The notes under the pieces were generated by a model that was not told where the DNA came from, made no database searches, and saw nothing but the letters and a program-made list of their open reading frames with translations. A program made the position numbers and the translations under genes. Source: Eleusine coracana subsp. coracana (taxonomy: Eukaryota; Streptophyta; Magnoliopsida; Poales; Poaceae). From it: a stretch of DNA of 64,000 nt. The stretch is from the NCBI GenBank assembly GCA_032690845.1, contig CM064420.1:59942707-60006706 (forward strand), written 5' to 3'. Each line of letters opens with the position of its first letter. The stretch's first letter is position 1. Of the stretch, positions 33,532-44,795 are shown in pieces.

Positions 33532-35320
33532 ATGGATGCCGGCTTGGATAGCGAGCCTCCTGACAGTTTAGAGTGGAAAATTGGTGATGGGCATTCAGTA
33601 GAAGTAACCCTTGATGATGATCAAATTCTTGTTAATCCAAACCTATCTAATGAGCATGTGGGTGTTGATGATGAATATTTGTATATTGACATTGGTCCTG
33701 AACATCAAGCACCTAGTCAATCTGAACCAAACACATTATTAGATGATGAAGTAGAGGAAGATGAATCTTTGTCTGATGATGTAATAGAGGAAGATGATAT
33801 TGTTACAGATAGAGACCCGCATAGAAACCTTATGCTCAATATGACAAGAATGATCCTCCTATGGCTATAGGCACTATGTATTCAAACATGAATGCTTTTA
33901 AGTTGGCTTTAGCTACACATGCTATCAAATATGAGTTCAATTATGAAATTGAAAAGGCTGATAAAAAACGGTACAAGGTGTATTGCAGTGGCAAGAATGT
34001 GGGTTGTAGATGGAGAATTCATGCCAAAACTTTGAGTGATGATGTCACAGTACAGGTATTTTTAACATTTTATATGCATTGATGTATTTTTTTAGAAGTA
34101 AATAACCATTGATGTCTAAATTTGCAGATCACAAGGAACCCATACTTGCATGAGAATTGTCACAACACTAGGAGGGCAGGCACTTGTGTAGGAGTGACAC
34201 AGTTTTAGGTGTGTGATCAAGTGATTGATTGGTTGAAGGAAGATGGAACATTGGGTGCCAAAGAGCTGAGGAGGAGGTTGAAGGAGAGCCACAAAATTGA
34301 TGTCACCTACAGGAAAGTTTGCCATGGACAAATTTTATGGACCTTGGGCCACTAGTTTTGACAACTTATATAGATTTAAGGCACATATAGAGGATACTAA
34401 TCCTGGATCTTTTGTTGTAATTGATCACCATACCATCAACAATAAAATAAGGTTCCATAGGCTGATTTTTGCTTTGAAAGCTTGTGTTGATGGTTTCTTA
34501 CAAGGTTGTAGGCCATATCTTGTAGTAGATAGTACATTTTTGAATGGAAGATTTAGAGGCCAGTTGTGTGTAGCTTGTGCAGTTGATGGTCACAACTGGA
34601 TGTACCCAGTAGCTATAGGTGTCATTGACTTAGAAACAAACGAGAATTGGGTGTGGTTTATAGAGAGGTTGAAAGAAGCTATAGAAAACCTAGTTGGTCT
34701 TACATTCAGCACCGATTGTGAGCAACCAGTGATACATGGGGTGAGTGTGGTTTTTCCATGTGCTGAACATAGAGAGTGTATGTACCATCTAGTACAGAAT
34801 TTCAAGAAGAGACATAGGGGACAGATTTTTGATGATCACCTGTGGGCATCTGCATATTCTTGGAGCCCTTACATGTTTGAGAAAGCATCTTTCAGTACCA
34901 CAGTGAGTAGCATTGTTGTGGCCACTCCTGGATCAGGCATGGTCTTCCCACACAATGAGGTGGTGGTCAATGCTACATTGAAGCCAAAGAGAGTGAAAAA
35001 AAAGCCGGCAAAAAGAAGGGGCCACCACCTACAACAAGTACTAGCAGATATGATCTTTCACTTTCCAGATCTTGTTATTTACATCCTCACTAATACATTG
35101 CTTTCACACAAGGTCTGGAGTTGGATCCAATGACCCCTACCCTCTCCAAATTGAGCACCATCCAGCTATTCATGAAGAAGTCTCTCCACAGACAGTGCAT
35201 ACACCAAGGAAGAAACAAGCCATCATGAAGAAGTTTACACCAAAGAGGGCTCCAGTTGAAGTGGGCAACCCATCCAACCCATTTTCTAATACCAGAAGCA
35301 AAAAAAAAACTCCAGCTTGA
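33532..35320 (+). pseudogene. MULE transposase (MURA-type), frameshifted and internally deleted
   Basis: The opening (MDAGLDSEPPDSLEW) leads into an acidic region. The frame then shifts by one near 33840. A MuDR-type zinc/DNA-binding domain follows (YKVYCSGKNVGCRWRIHA), an intron-like gap (about 34055-34127), and a region with an in-frame TAG at 34206..34208. The MULE transposase core follows: YLVVDSTFLNGRFRG with a catalytic Asp, then CMYHLVQNFKKR. After MFEKA the downstream catalytic part and SWIM zinc finger are missing and unrelated-looking basic sequence continues, so there is a large internal deletion. It cannot make an active enzyme. Confidence 0.85.
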
Positions 35321-35407
35321 ATAAATTATATTGAGGAACTATATCTTTTGATGTAATTTAAGACATGTATGATTTAGTGTGATGAAAACCAGTGAACTAC
35401 TACTTTT

Positions 35408-35640
35408 CTATGTGTGGACTAAGTGTGATGAATGCTAGCTGAACATATTTGCTCAAATGTTGGTGATATCAACTTGTTGCTATGCCTATTTTTTTTCTAT
35501 ATGTGGACTAAGTGTGATGAATGCTAGCTAAACATATTTGCTTAAATATTGGTGATATCAACTTGTTGCTATGTCTATTTTTTTCTATGTGTGGACTAAG
35601 TGTGATATCAACTTGTTATTATGCCAATTTTTTTCATGGA
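35408..35640. repeat. 88-89 bp tandem repeat, about 2.5 copies
   Basis: TGTGGACTAAGTGTGAT recurs near 35413, 35502 and 35590, and TGGTGATATCAACTTGTTGC follows in the first two copies. The third copy is shortened. It lies in the 3' noncoding part of the MULE. Confidence 0.8.
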
Positions 35641-36031
35641 CTAAGTTGATTATTCCTTATTTTTTTCCACATTTTTCTAATTATTCCCATATTTTTCTTG
35701 ATTTTTTCAGATTTTTTACTATTTTAAAAAAATATTTTCAACTATTTCAGGTTTTTACGTTTTTTAAATTATTTTCCTTTTTTCCTGATTTTAACCGGGA
35801 TTTCAAATTTCTTTTTCACTTTTTTGATTTTTTTAACACATTGTTGAACAAAAGGGCAAAACTGACTTTTCGTAGCTACTAATACCTCCGTTAAGTCCTC
35901 ATCCATCCAAAATGGTACACGAGTAAAGAAAAATTTGCTTCATGCCACATAGTTAAGTTTAATCTTTTTTATGGCACATACATAAGAGGTATCTTTTTTC
36001 ATGACATACACGTAAAAGACTCCAACCTGTA

Positions 36032-37666
36032 CTACAACCGGAAGACCATGCGGGCTCCAGCTCCAGAGACTTTTTTCTTCTTCGAATTTGTTTGAACACA
36101 GGGCGGGGTAGATTTTTGGATGGTGTGATGCACGAACTGGATCGAGTTTACAAGTAATAGAGACATCGGTGGACAGGGTTTCATGGTCGTGGCAGCTCAT
36201 CCGCGCGAGACTACCAACATCTATTATTTCCCCCAAAAAAGCCAGGATCTCAAATGAGCCAGGGTCCCTGTGATGAGATCCTGCCAACCTATACCACATG
36301 GCCGGCCGCTAATTCTTTTCTTAAGATTCTATGTGGGGCCACACCACGCTGCTGAGAAGACACCATTTCATATGATAATGATAACACATGAGGAGGATAG
36401 ACATCAGTTTAAGTTGACCAAGGTTTTGGGTGGCGGAACATTCGACCTAAAGGAAAAGGGTGCAAGTGGACAAGTTTGGTATAAAACGGTTGGTAAAGAC
36501 ACAACTTCCACAACTAAACTATGCTTAGGGTGGTAATAATAAGCTATGTCATATTGGAACTTGGAAGAGTATACTGGACTGCTGTTTCATTGTCAAGATG
36601 CTGACAAGGCAGGATGATCATGTGGATGTCAGGTTCATGCATAGACGACGAGGAAGAGTAATATGGTGCATACTGTGTTTATCACCCGATCATTTTCACT
36701 CGTAATGTGGTGAATAATGTGGTGCATACGTTAATATAATAGTCAACTGCGAATTACGAGTGAAAATGATCAGGTGATAAACACGGTAATGCCATTTTTT
36801 TCATTGGTTCTAGATACCCCTAGGAACTTCCAAACCTAGCCCTGGTGACCTGGTCCATTTTGTTATGCTCGAACTAGGTTCAGGTCAAACGAACCCGTAA
36901 AACAAAGTCGCATCTGATTGCGACTATTTTGATAGGGATTGCTCTGCATTTTTAGTGCTGGACGTGTAATGTAAGGCAACGAAAATTCACTCTCGAAGTG
37001 CAGTTCCAACTCGCTGTGGTTCACTAAAGACAGTTAGTAGTGGCGTGCCGGTCAAGAAGCATACCTTTCAGAGAAGTGTAATGATATACACCTAGTCAAT
37101 GACTGGAATTCATGCGTGTCAAAAGATATTTTAAACAATATCACATTCTACATAGGTTGCTGGCATCGTTTAGATAAGAATTGCATCGTTTTATGCATAC
37201 AACAAGCTGTACTTCCCCACTTTTCAAAACAAAAAAGGAAATCTTGGCGACTCCTCTTACAACATAAAGTAAGATAAATTATCCTGAATAGACTGGCATT
37301 TAGGTTAGACACTAACAGATGTAGCGATATAGGACCTTAATAGCCGTCACATCTCCCAATCTTATGGGAATACACGTTGATAAATTACAGGGCTAATGTT
37401 CATAAATGTTGACCACTCCTCTTATAACTGAAATAGGACTCACGAACTACGAGACCATAGGATATAACATTCGAAGTTTACATCAGAATCTGTTACAGCA
37501 TAAACAAACAGCTACTTATCTCATGTGTCGAAAATTTGTTGCTCCAGAAGAACATAGTAAAACTACGCAGTAGTATGGTATTTACAGAGACACCAAACTT
37601 GGGGCAAAACATAGAGCATGATAGTTCTTTGAAATCCTCATCATTCTCAGCCTTACTTTTCTCAAG
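36032..37666. other. gene-free stretch between the MULE and the TMEM50-like gene
   Basis: AT-rich, no supported ORF. It contains a strong 32-bp inverted repeat (listed) and, at its right end, the 3' UTR of the TMEM50-like gene. Confidence 0.5.
36675..36784. repeat. 32-bp inverted repeat with 46-base loop
   Basis: The left arm 36675..36706 (starting GTGTTTATCACCCGATCATT) and right arm 36753..36784 (ending GATCAGGTGATAAACAC) are complementary at 31 of 32 positions. It could fold as a hairpin if transcribed. No coding context. Confidence 0.85.
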
Positions 37667-39485
37667 TCAATCTTCAGAGTGACATGTCCAGTAGATCAAC
37701 CCACTGCAGTACATAAACAAGATTATACACAACAGAAGAAGGATGCAAAGAAGATAGAAATGGTGACAAGGAATGAGGAAATACCTCACTAACACGAACA
37801 CACACTGCAGAACACCAGCAGTGCCAGTCCAGGCAGATGGTCCCGAGTCTGTAAGTGCATCTTGAACCAAAAAACCAACTGCCCCCGCCAATGAGACAAA
37901 GGACACCACATAGGAAATAAAAAGCCAGAGTTTCACCCTGCAATTCAGTGCACTCCATTGTCATACAGCATAAGTAAGGGTGCGTTTGGCACTGCTTATT
38001 GAACTGCTTATTAAAAGTGCTTATGCTCAATAAGCAGTTTGGACAGCCAAACAGCAAAATAGAAAAGTGCTTATAAGGTATAAGCACTTTATTATTTTGT
38101 ACTACCCATAAGCACTTTGGGCAAAGCAGCAAAACGTAGCTTTTAGTGCTTATGGTGGTCCTTTCTCTCAGCATAAGCAGTTTCACAAAAATATGATAAG
38201 CAGTTTTACCAAACGGGTTGACTGCTTATACACTATAAGCACTATAAGCATTGTAAGCAATTTTGAGAGAATAAGCACTATAAGCACTTTGTGCAGAAGC
38301 AGTGCCAAACGCATTCTGGCTAGCTTAGATATTTGCAAATGATAGTCTATCTATAGAAACCTTAACACGTATATTCCCTCTATCCACAAACTGCTGTTGT
38401 TAAGACAATGATTCTAGTTCAAAACTGAGCTGGAGCTGTTGCTCTAATGACAACAATTTGAAGACAGAGTTCCCTTAAAAAAAAATTGAAGACAAAGAAA
38501 GTACTAGATCATTTGATTACTCATGAATTAGTTTATGAATAGCAGTATTTATTAAAATTTGGTTGAAAGTATCAGAAAGAAAGTTGAATATACATTCTTG
38601 TCCTTCCAATGGAACTATTTGCTGTCAACATTTCATTTATATGTTATTCTCTTTCTATTATGGTTTGCTTGATTTGAGCAATCACTTCTAGATGAACTGA
38701 GATCGCTCCATGAATTTTGATGGGGATCACTCCATTCCTCATATTTGTGCTAGGCATGTCATTTCTTAAATCAAGAAATGAGAACTGAAATGATCCATCA
38801 CCGCCCCACTCCTCAAACCATTTTTCGAGGAAAAAAAAAATTCTTAGCACCCTCACCCAATTCCATACTACTTTGATTCATTACTTCTATTACAACCATT
38901 TTAAGCACTTTCATATTTCAAACCTCATGAAGTTCTAGGCTACAAGCTACAACAACCAAGCAACTTTACCACACAGCTGTACAGGCCTGCAGAAAGTAAT
39001 GTCATCATAGCTACCACGGTCAGGCATCAAATTTGCCGAATCAAACTGCTAAACCATAAATGGTTCAATTAACGGCATCCGCGATAGAAATGAATTCAAC
39101 CAACAACCATAAATCGGCTGGATTCGAAACTCCCCCTTACCTCCACTCGGAATCGTCGTAGGGCGAGTAGTAACTGTCGCCGATGTCTTCCCGGCTCACG
39201 CAGTTGAACATGAGCGCCGCGAACGAGGCGAAGAACCCTAATCAAGCCACAGCCAGTGACCGGTTCAAAACCTAGCTTTCGGAGGCATACGGATCGAAGG
39301 AACCGAGACGAAGGAGCAAAGCATAGAGGGACGGCCGACGTACCTGGGAGGTAGTGGAGGAACGGGACGGCGGCGGCGCTGCAGACGACGGCATCGACCC
39401 AGAACCACCACCCGGCGCCGAAGACAGCGCCGGCGACGCCAGGGGCCACGATTGGCCACGCCGCCAAGAGGTTGTTGTTGTCCAT
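37667..39485 (-). CDS. TMEM50-like (UPF0220) four-span membrane protein
   Basis: Four exons: 39485..39344, 39237..39141, 37937..37785, 37703..37667; GT-AG; 429 nt giving 142 aa, full length for the family. Conserved segments include GPGVAGAVFGAGWWFWVDA-type text at residues 15-31, VSREDIGDSYYSPYDDSEWR, a DALTDSGPSAWTG loop and a C-terminal GLIYWTCHSED. Four hydrophobic segments are visible. Animal TMEM50A/B and yeast Vps68 relatives sit in ER/endosomal membranes; the plant role is unknown. The donor of exon 3 is the second of two nearby GTs (GAG|GTATTT), because only it restores the family C-terminus. Intron 2 carries a 340-bp MITE. Confidence 0.92.
37978..38317. mobile_element. hAT-like MITE with repeated ATAAGCAC motifs, in a TMEM50 intron
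   Basis: The left end GGGTGCGTTTGGCACTGCTT and the complement of the right end (AGAATGCGTTTGGCACTGCTT) match over GCGTTTGGCACTGCTT. The interior has more than ten copies of ATAAGCAC/ATAAGCAGT in both orientations, like the subterminal repeats bound by hAT transposases. I could not fix a target duplication. Confidence 0.7.
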
Positions 39486-40376
39486 CGCGGCGCGCGGTAG
39501 CCGCCTCCGACTCCGACGACGGGAAAGGGGAGTGTGAGGAGACGGCGGATGGAAAGACTTTTTCAATCTGGTCCTTGAAAATTGTTGTATTGTGATTTTC
39601 CTTCTCAGGTGTAGCTGGGGTGCACTTTTTCTAGATCGATCCTTGGTACAATGGTACTCTCGCGCTGGTGCTGAACATTTGAGTAGCAATTTGACGAAGA
39701 GTGACTAGTGTTCTTTCCAAACAGTATGAAAAATCATACATCCCCTTTCAAAAAAAAAAAAATCTTCCCAAAGAGGAAAGAGTCTCACTAACTCATGTAT
39801 CAAACTTGCAGACAGTTTCATGCAACTCAAAATCCTTTTCAAGCTTCATAGGCAATCCTGAGAGTTTCTGGAGAAAGCACAGACCTTTGGATATGAGGTA
39901 TGAGCTGAGCTCTATGAGAATTGAAATGCTACTACATAACTAATCTAGCGGAATTTGAACGAAGTAACTATTTTTCTTGGTTCAAAAGATGCTCTGTATT
40001 CAATAGAGCTTAAAGAACATGTACAGGTCCCAAAAATGTGGCATCACTGTACACAGCATAACGATTTCTCACATTTCATAAAGCATTCCCTACACACATT
40101 TCTTCCAAAATTTTGAACTGGTTCACCTGAACACATCTTAGCAGGAACTAAGATAAGAAATGTAACGAGTAAAATGCAGTCAGAAATCCTCTTATGACAG
40201 GATGAATACATATTCCAACAGTGGTAAGACATAGGCAGAACCAAGGAGCCTCGATGCCCACTGTAGGAAATTGGAATAAATGATATCACTCTTTTCAGCG
40301 CACTGGGTCAGTGAAATGGTTGAGATTTGCATGACCAAAAGCTATTACAAGTACAAGTGCACAGCACCTATGACAC
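39486..40376. other. gene-free stretch
   Basis: The right part should be the 3' UTR of the coiled-coil gene and the left part the 5' UTR and promoter of the TMEM50-like gene. No other feature seen. Confidence 0.5.
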
Positions 40377-41495
40377 CTACTTGCTAGACAATTTTGATTG
40401 GGAACTCCGGTGATCCTTGGCAAGGCCTGACTTCTGAAGGCCTTCCACAATATCTGCTACCGCACAATCCCCCCTCTCAAGGACGCTCTCCAGCAACTTT
40501 ACTTTCGCTAGCAGCTGTTCAGCGTTTGTGTTAGCGGAACTTACAAGCTTATCTGCAGTCTTCAATGCCGCACATAGCTAATCATAGATGGAACCACAAC
40601 ATTGTTAGTTTGTAGGACTGGAGAGCTCAAAAAGAAGAAAAGAAAAGGGAGAAGCACCATACCTTAAGCATCAATGACGGCCATGAAGGATCATTCTCTT
40701 GTAACGCCTTCATCAAATTGTTGTAGTGTTCCTGGAATCAACATAACACTGAACCAGATCAGGCAATTTGAGAGAGAGATCCAGGTCTATTGAGTCACAA
40801 GGACGGCAATATAGTGCAATACCACATTGATGAACTAAAAGGCCCTATACAAAATCTGATTTCTTTCCCCTGGTATCAATCATTTGCCCTTTTAATTTGG
40901 TTATTGAGCGAAAAAACATTCAAAGGCCAAACTTGCAGGACCCATCTTTCTGACCAACAAGAACTCAAGACCAAACTTGCAGCAACACAACCATCTTTCC
41001 TGACTAAAATGCACTTGTGAAACTACCTTCTTTGCTGACTGCAATGAAGCCACGCACAAACCATCAAAACCAATCTAAGTTAATTATACAGGGTGTCAGG
41101 GTTCTTCTGAAGGCGCGGACATCTTATTATCCCCACAAGATAAAGTTAAAATACAGCCGTTCCTTCAATATCCATCACCTTGACAGCTAATTCCAAACTC
41201 AGATAGGATCAGAACAGAGAAAATTAATTCTAAAAGCAACAAACATACGCGCAGCATATGGTAGATGAATCAGCGTGTAGAAACCAAATCTAGAACAGCG
41301 GAGGAGAGGAATACCAAGTACCTCGAAGAGCCGGCTGAGATCGGCCGGGTCGGCTTGCCCCGATGATTGAGCCGCAAGAGGAGAAGAGGGAAATGAGACA
41401 TCTCCGCCGCTGCCGAGGGGGTCGTCGCCGTCGTCGACGGCGAGGTCGCTGAGGAGATCCCCGATGGTCAGAAGCGGTCCTCCGACACCCCGCAT
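40377..41495 (-). CDS. small conserved helical/coiled-coil-like protein, unknown function
   Basis: Three exons: 41495..41322, 40731..40663, 40577..40377; GT-AG, all phase 0; 147 aa. The first 58 residues are acidic with little predicted structure (DLLSDLAVDDGDDPLGSGG). The rest looks helical with heptad-like leucines: HYNNLMKALQENDPSW, then KTADKLVSSANTNAEQLL and KVKLLESVLERGDCAV, and a basic tail ending SQSKLSSK. No catalytic motif, signal peptide or membrane span. I do not recognise a named family. Continuous frame across three clean splice junctions is the main support that it is a real gene. Confidence 0.75.
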
Positions 41496-42491
41496 CTCTG
41501 CCGTGCCCGCGTGTGCCGACGAAGACGTGGGCTACGCTGGGTTTGTACCGGAAGTGTTGGGCCCAGCACAAAATGGGCTTTAAATGGGCTCGGTCCAAAC
41601 TCGATTACATTTCGTTGATTCTTTTTTTTGCCAAAACAAGATTGCGACTTGCGAGCAACACTCTCTACATGCCAATTCGTTATTAGTCATGTACTTGTTC
41701 CGTTTTTAAATTGTTTTTTATCACTATTAACTTTTTTAGTGTCGTTTAACCATTCATCTTATTCAACTGCAGTTACATCTAATTGCTACCTAGTAAGCTA
41801 CTAGTCTACCTACGGCCAATCAACTGATCACTTCGTTTGATGTAAGAGCCCAAAGCAGAAAATTGCATTTTGGGTCGTTGAAACAATTGGAAACATTCCC
41901 ACAGTAATCAGTTCGCTCTGTTTTATTAGTATGGAGACAAGAAGTTGACAACAGCCACATTAACACATCTCGAGTTTCGTGGAATACATCAGATTCCATT
42001 ATTCTGAAGATCTACACTACCGTGTAGCAATAGTTATGGATGAATGATTTTCAGATATGATACACTTATTTCTACAGATAATGGTACATTGATCAAGAAT
42101 CATATGCTAATACGCGCCGACAAGCATTTTTTTTTACAATCCTGTTGCAGCTCTCCATACATCTGCAACCCCCTAGGAGAATCGTTGTTCATCAAGGGGA
42201 GTAGTTACTCCTCCAGCAGCTCTTCACTGCACGCAAGGGAAATGGAAGTGTAAGCTCAAAATTGTAACTACAGCAGCAAAATGCATATATGGCTTCTTAA
42301 TCAGTGATTGATGGTTAGCTTGCTGTGGCAACGCAAAATTGACGTAAATCTGGAAAAGATCCCCCCTATTTCTTCCCTCGCCAAAACAGAGAGTACTTAA
42401 TTGGTACTCGCCGGACATACTACTACCCTGAGCAAATCTGACGATCTATATATCTTGTCATCAGTTCCAAAAAACAGATGGAGACGAACAC
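41496..42491. other. gene-free stretch
   Basis: Promoter of the coiled-coil gene at the left and 3' UTR of the thioredoxin-like gene at the right. AT-rich, no supported ORF or transposon end. Confidence 0.5.
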
Positions 42492-43220
42492 TCACTCAGG
42501 CTCAATCGAGGTGTACTTCCGGATGGCGCCGATGATCCTCTCCTTGTCCCTCGTTGCAAACGACTCCACCAGCACCCCGTCCTTGTAGAAGTGGAACAAC
42601 GGCACGATCTTGATGCGCAGCCGGTCCGCCACCTCCGACTGCTCGTCGTACTCGTCGATCACCTGCACAAGCACAACATCATCAGACAAGAGAGATCGAT
42701 CGATCACTCACACTTGCTCTTTGCTAGAGCAGCTAATAGCTGAGCTGAACAATACGCGAGGAGGACGTACATTGTGCTTGAGGAAGACGACTGGGGCGTC
42801 GTCGTCGCCGGAGCCCTTGCAGAGGCGCATGAACCCCCTCTCGATGTACTTGCAGCTGCCGCACGACGGCCGGTAGAAGTCCACCACGACCAGCGCGCCC
42901 GTCAACTTGGCTCGATCCAGGTGCCGCCGGAACTCCTCGTCCGTCATGAACTCCGTCACGCAGTCCACCGGGCAGAACTCGTCGTCGTCCTCTTCCACCG
43001 GGGGCAGGCCCGGGAGGGACCTGTTCGTGCTCCCTGCTGCCGCTTCTGCTTCCTCCCCGCCGCTGCTGCTCTCCGTCACGGAGGCGGCCAGGTGGTGCCG
43101 GCGGACGGGGGTTCTGGGCAGGAAGAGGGCGGTGGCTGGAGGTGAGCGGCAGCCGGCGGCGGCGGTGCCCGGGAGGAGAGGGACGGAAGGGAAGACGGGG
43201 AGCAGAAAGGATGTGATCAT
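42492..43220 (-). CDS. chloroplast thioredoxin-like protein with CGSC active site
   Basis: Two exons, 43220..42771 and 42662..42492, GT-AG, phase 0; 206 aa. The first 45 or so residues are rich in Ser/Ala/Arg/Pro with few acids, as in a plastid transit peptide. An acidic linker (PPVEEDDDEFCPVDC) precedes the thioredoxin fold. The active site is CGSC at 120-123 (DFYRPSCGSCKYIE) instead of WCGPC, and the cis-proline is in KIVPLFHFYKDG. This matches the plant thioredoxin-like group with a CGSCKYIE signature, which includes Arabidopsis At1g07700. It probably acts in stromal thiol exchange, but the partner is unknown. The two extra cysteines before the fold (CPVDC) are notable. Confidence 0.88.
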
Positions 43221-44795
43221 GGCTGCATTGTGGTGGTGCGCTCAGGTGTGGTGGATATTGCTGCTCTGGTTTTTAGTTTTTTTTTTTTAATCTTCCTCCT
43301 TCCTTTAGATGTTTCTATTTGGGTTTGACTGAAGGGAAAAAAGATGCTTCGTATGTTTTGCAGCTGAATTTCTCTACAGACATTTGATGGTTTCTTAACA
43401 ATTTTTTTCTTCATATTTTCCTGCCCGGCACATAGTACAAGGGTGAGCAAATGCAGCCGGCAGGAAGTGTTTTGTTCTAAGAGAGGCCTTTTTCTCAGAC
43501 TGGCTACAATTTGTTCTAATTAAGAGTTGAATAAAACTACAAACGATGGGAACCCATATATTCCTAAATTTACTCTTCCTTAAGGAAATATCCTGTAACT
43601 AATGTCAAGAAAATCGTATTCGTGTACATGTGTGATTATGCTTCGTTTGTTTCTGTCTTATGTGTTGCCAAAGTAGTACTCCTTTGTTTATATATAAAAG
43701 AAAAAAAGAAATAAAAACGAGTACTACTTTGGCTGATGAATCTCCAATGTAAAGAACAACAGCAGAAAGCACATCATCGTACTTACAACCATACAGATCA
43801 TTACAACAATAACAACAACAACAAAGCCTTTTTATCCCAAGCAAGTTAGGGTAGACTACAGATAAAATCCATGAGAACCAAAAAAAAAAAAGACAAATGA
43901 ACAAAAGCCAAAAAAAAAGAAAAAAAAGGGAAAAAAAAAGAGACAAAAACAAAAGGAACAAAAGTCAAAAGAAAGAAGAAACGAGTAAGCAAGAAGGGAA
44001 AAAAAAAGATTATAGTTCCGGCATATCTATTGCTAGTCTAAAAAAAAAAGTTTGTTGCGAGAGGCCAAAAAGTATGAATACTGGAAAGGTATATCATTTA
44101 CAGTTAGCGGTATGAGTACAATTTCTTTCTTCCAATCGGTACACCCATGTAAATTTCTAAGGAAATTTGTGACAATAACCACATCTAAAAGAAATCTTTC
44201 TTGTTAGCAAGATTCTATACATTGTACATAGCAACCAAGATGTCTTGCTGGTGAATCACAGCTGTTTGAAATAATTACTTTAGATGCTAATTACAATGGT
44301 GTCATGAACGGCAGGACTTCAACAGGGACCAATAATTCTCTGCTGTAAATTCCAGCAGACTTGAAGCAGAGAAAAACCGATATAATATCCTGACCTAGTC
44401 CTACATTAGAATCACAATGCCAAAACTATTCGTCAGGGATCTATATGGTGAGTAATTTGCATTGCTGCTGACCTTAGCATAGACATGCCATGCCATTTTG
44501 TCACCGAAGATCTTTTGACATGTATGTGACATTAAGATCAACGGGCTGAATAAAGCTGCCTAAATTCCAGGGCAAGAATCTTGCTGCAAGACAAGGCATG
44601 CTTCTCACTTGAGATTAGATCTACTCAATAGCAGCCAACTCCTCAACGGCAATTTAACACTTCATTCTAGTTCTAGATCAAAACTCCCAGATATTCCATG
44701 AGATCAAGGAAGGGCCACAACAAAAGAAAATGCTGCAAATCAGTGGCACTGGGTGCTGTTGGTCAATGGTTACCTGATAACTCAACACATGATAA
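43221..44795. other. gene-free stretch with A-rich tracts
   Basis: Upstream of the thioredoxin-like gene. Includes an interrupted poly-A/AG-rich tract (about 43880-44050) that creates a meaningless Lys-rich ORF, a LINE/SINE tail fragment, and the 3' UTR of the PP2C gene. Confidence 0.5.
43795..43865 (-). mobile_element. 3' tail of an RTE-LINE or Au-type SINE
   Basis: On the minus strand the sequence reads GTAGTCTACCCTAACTTGCTTGGG, then AAAAAGGCTTTG and a TTGTTG-repeat tail. This is the hallmark 3' end shared by plant RTE-type LINEs and Au SINEs. Only the tail is recognisable. Confidence 0.5.

Larger units (their letters stand above)
32785..36022 (+). mobile_element. Mutator-like element (MULE), 3.2 kb, with decayed transposase
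   Basis: Terminal inverted repeats of about 150 bp. The left end starts GAGTTCTTTACGCGTATGTTA; the complement of the right end starts GAGTCTTTTACGTGTATGTCA. Further shared blocks are AAAAAAGATA, AAAAAAGATT and CATGAAGCAAA. The 9-bp flanks are CAAACTGTA (32776..32784) and CAACCTGTA (36023..36031), 8 of 9 matching. The interior holds a GC-rich, proline-coding leader (about 33000-33460), a transposase pseudogene and an AT-rich 3' region with a tandem repeat. Confidence 0.88.

Noticed and set aside
35571..35882. Phe-rich membrane-like ORF
   Set aside because: T-rich noncoding DNA in the MULE 3' region; no conserved pattern.
43897..44115. Lys-rich small protein
   Set aside because: Created by an A-rich tract; no real amino-acid diversity or gene signals.
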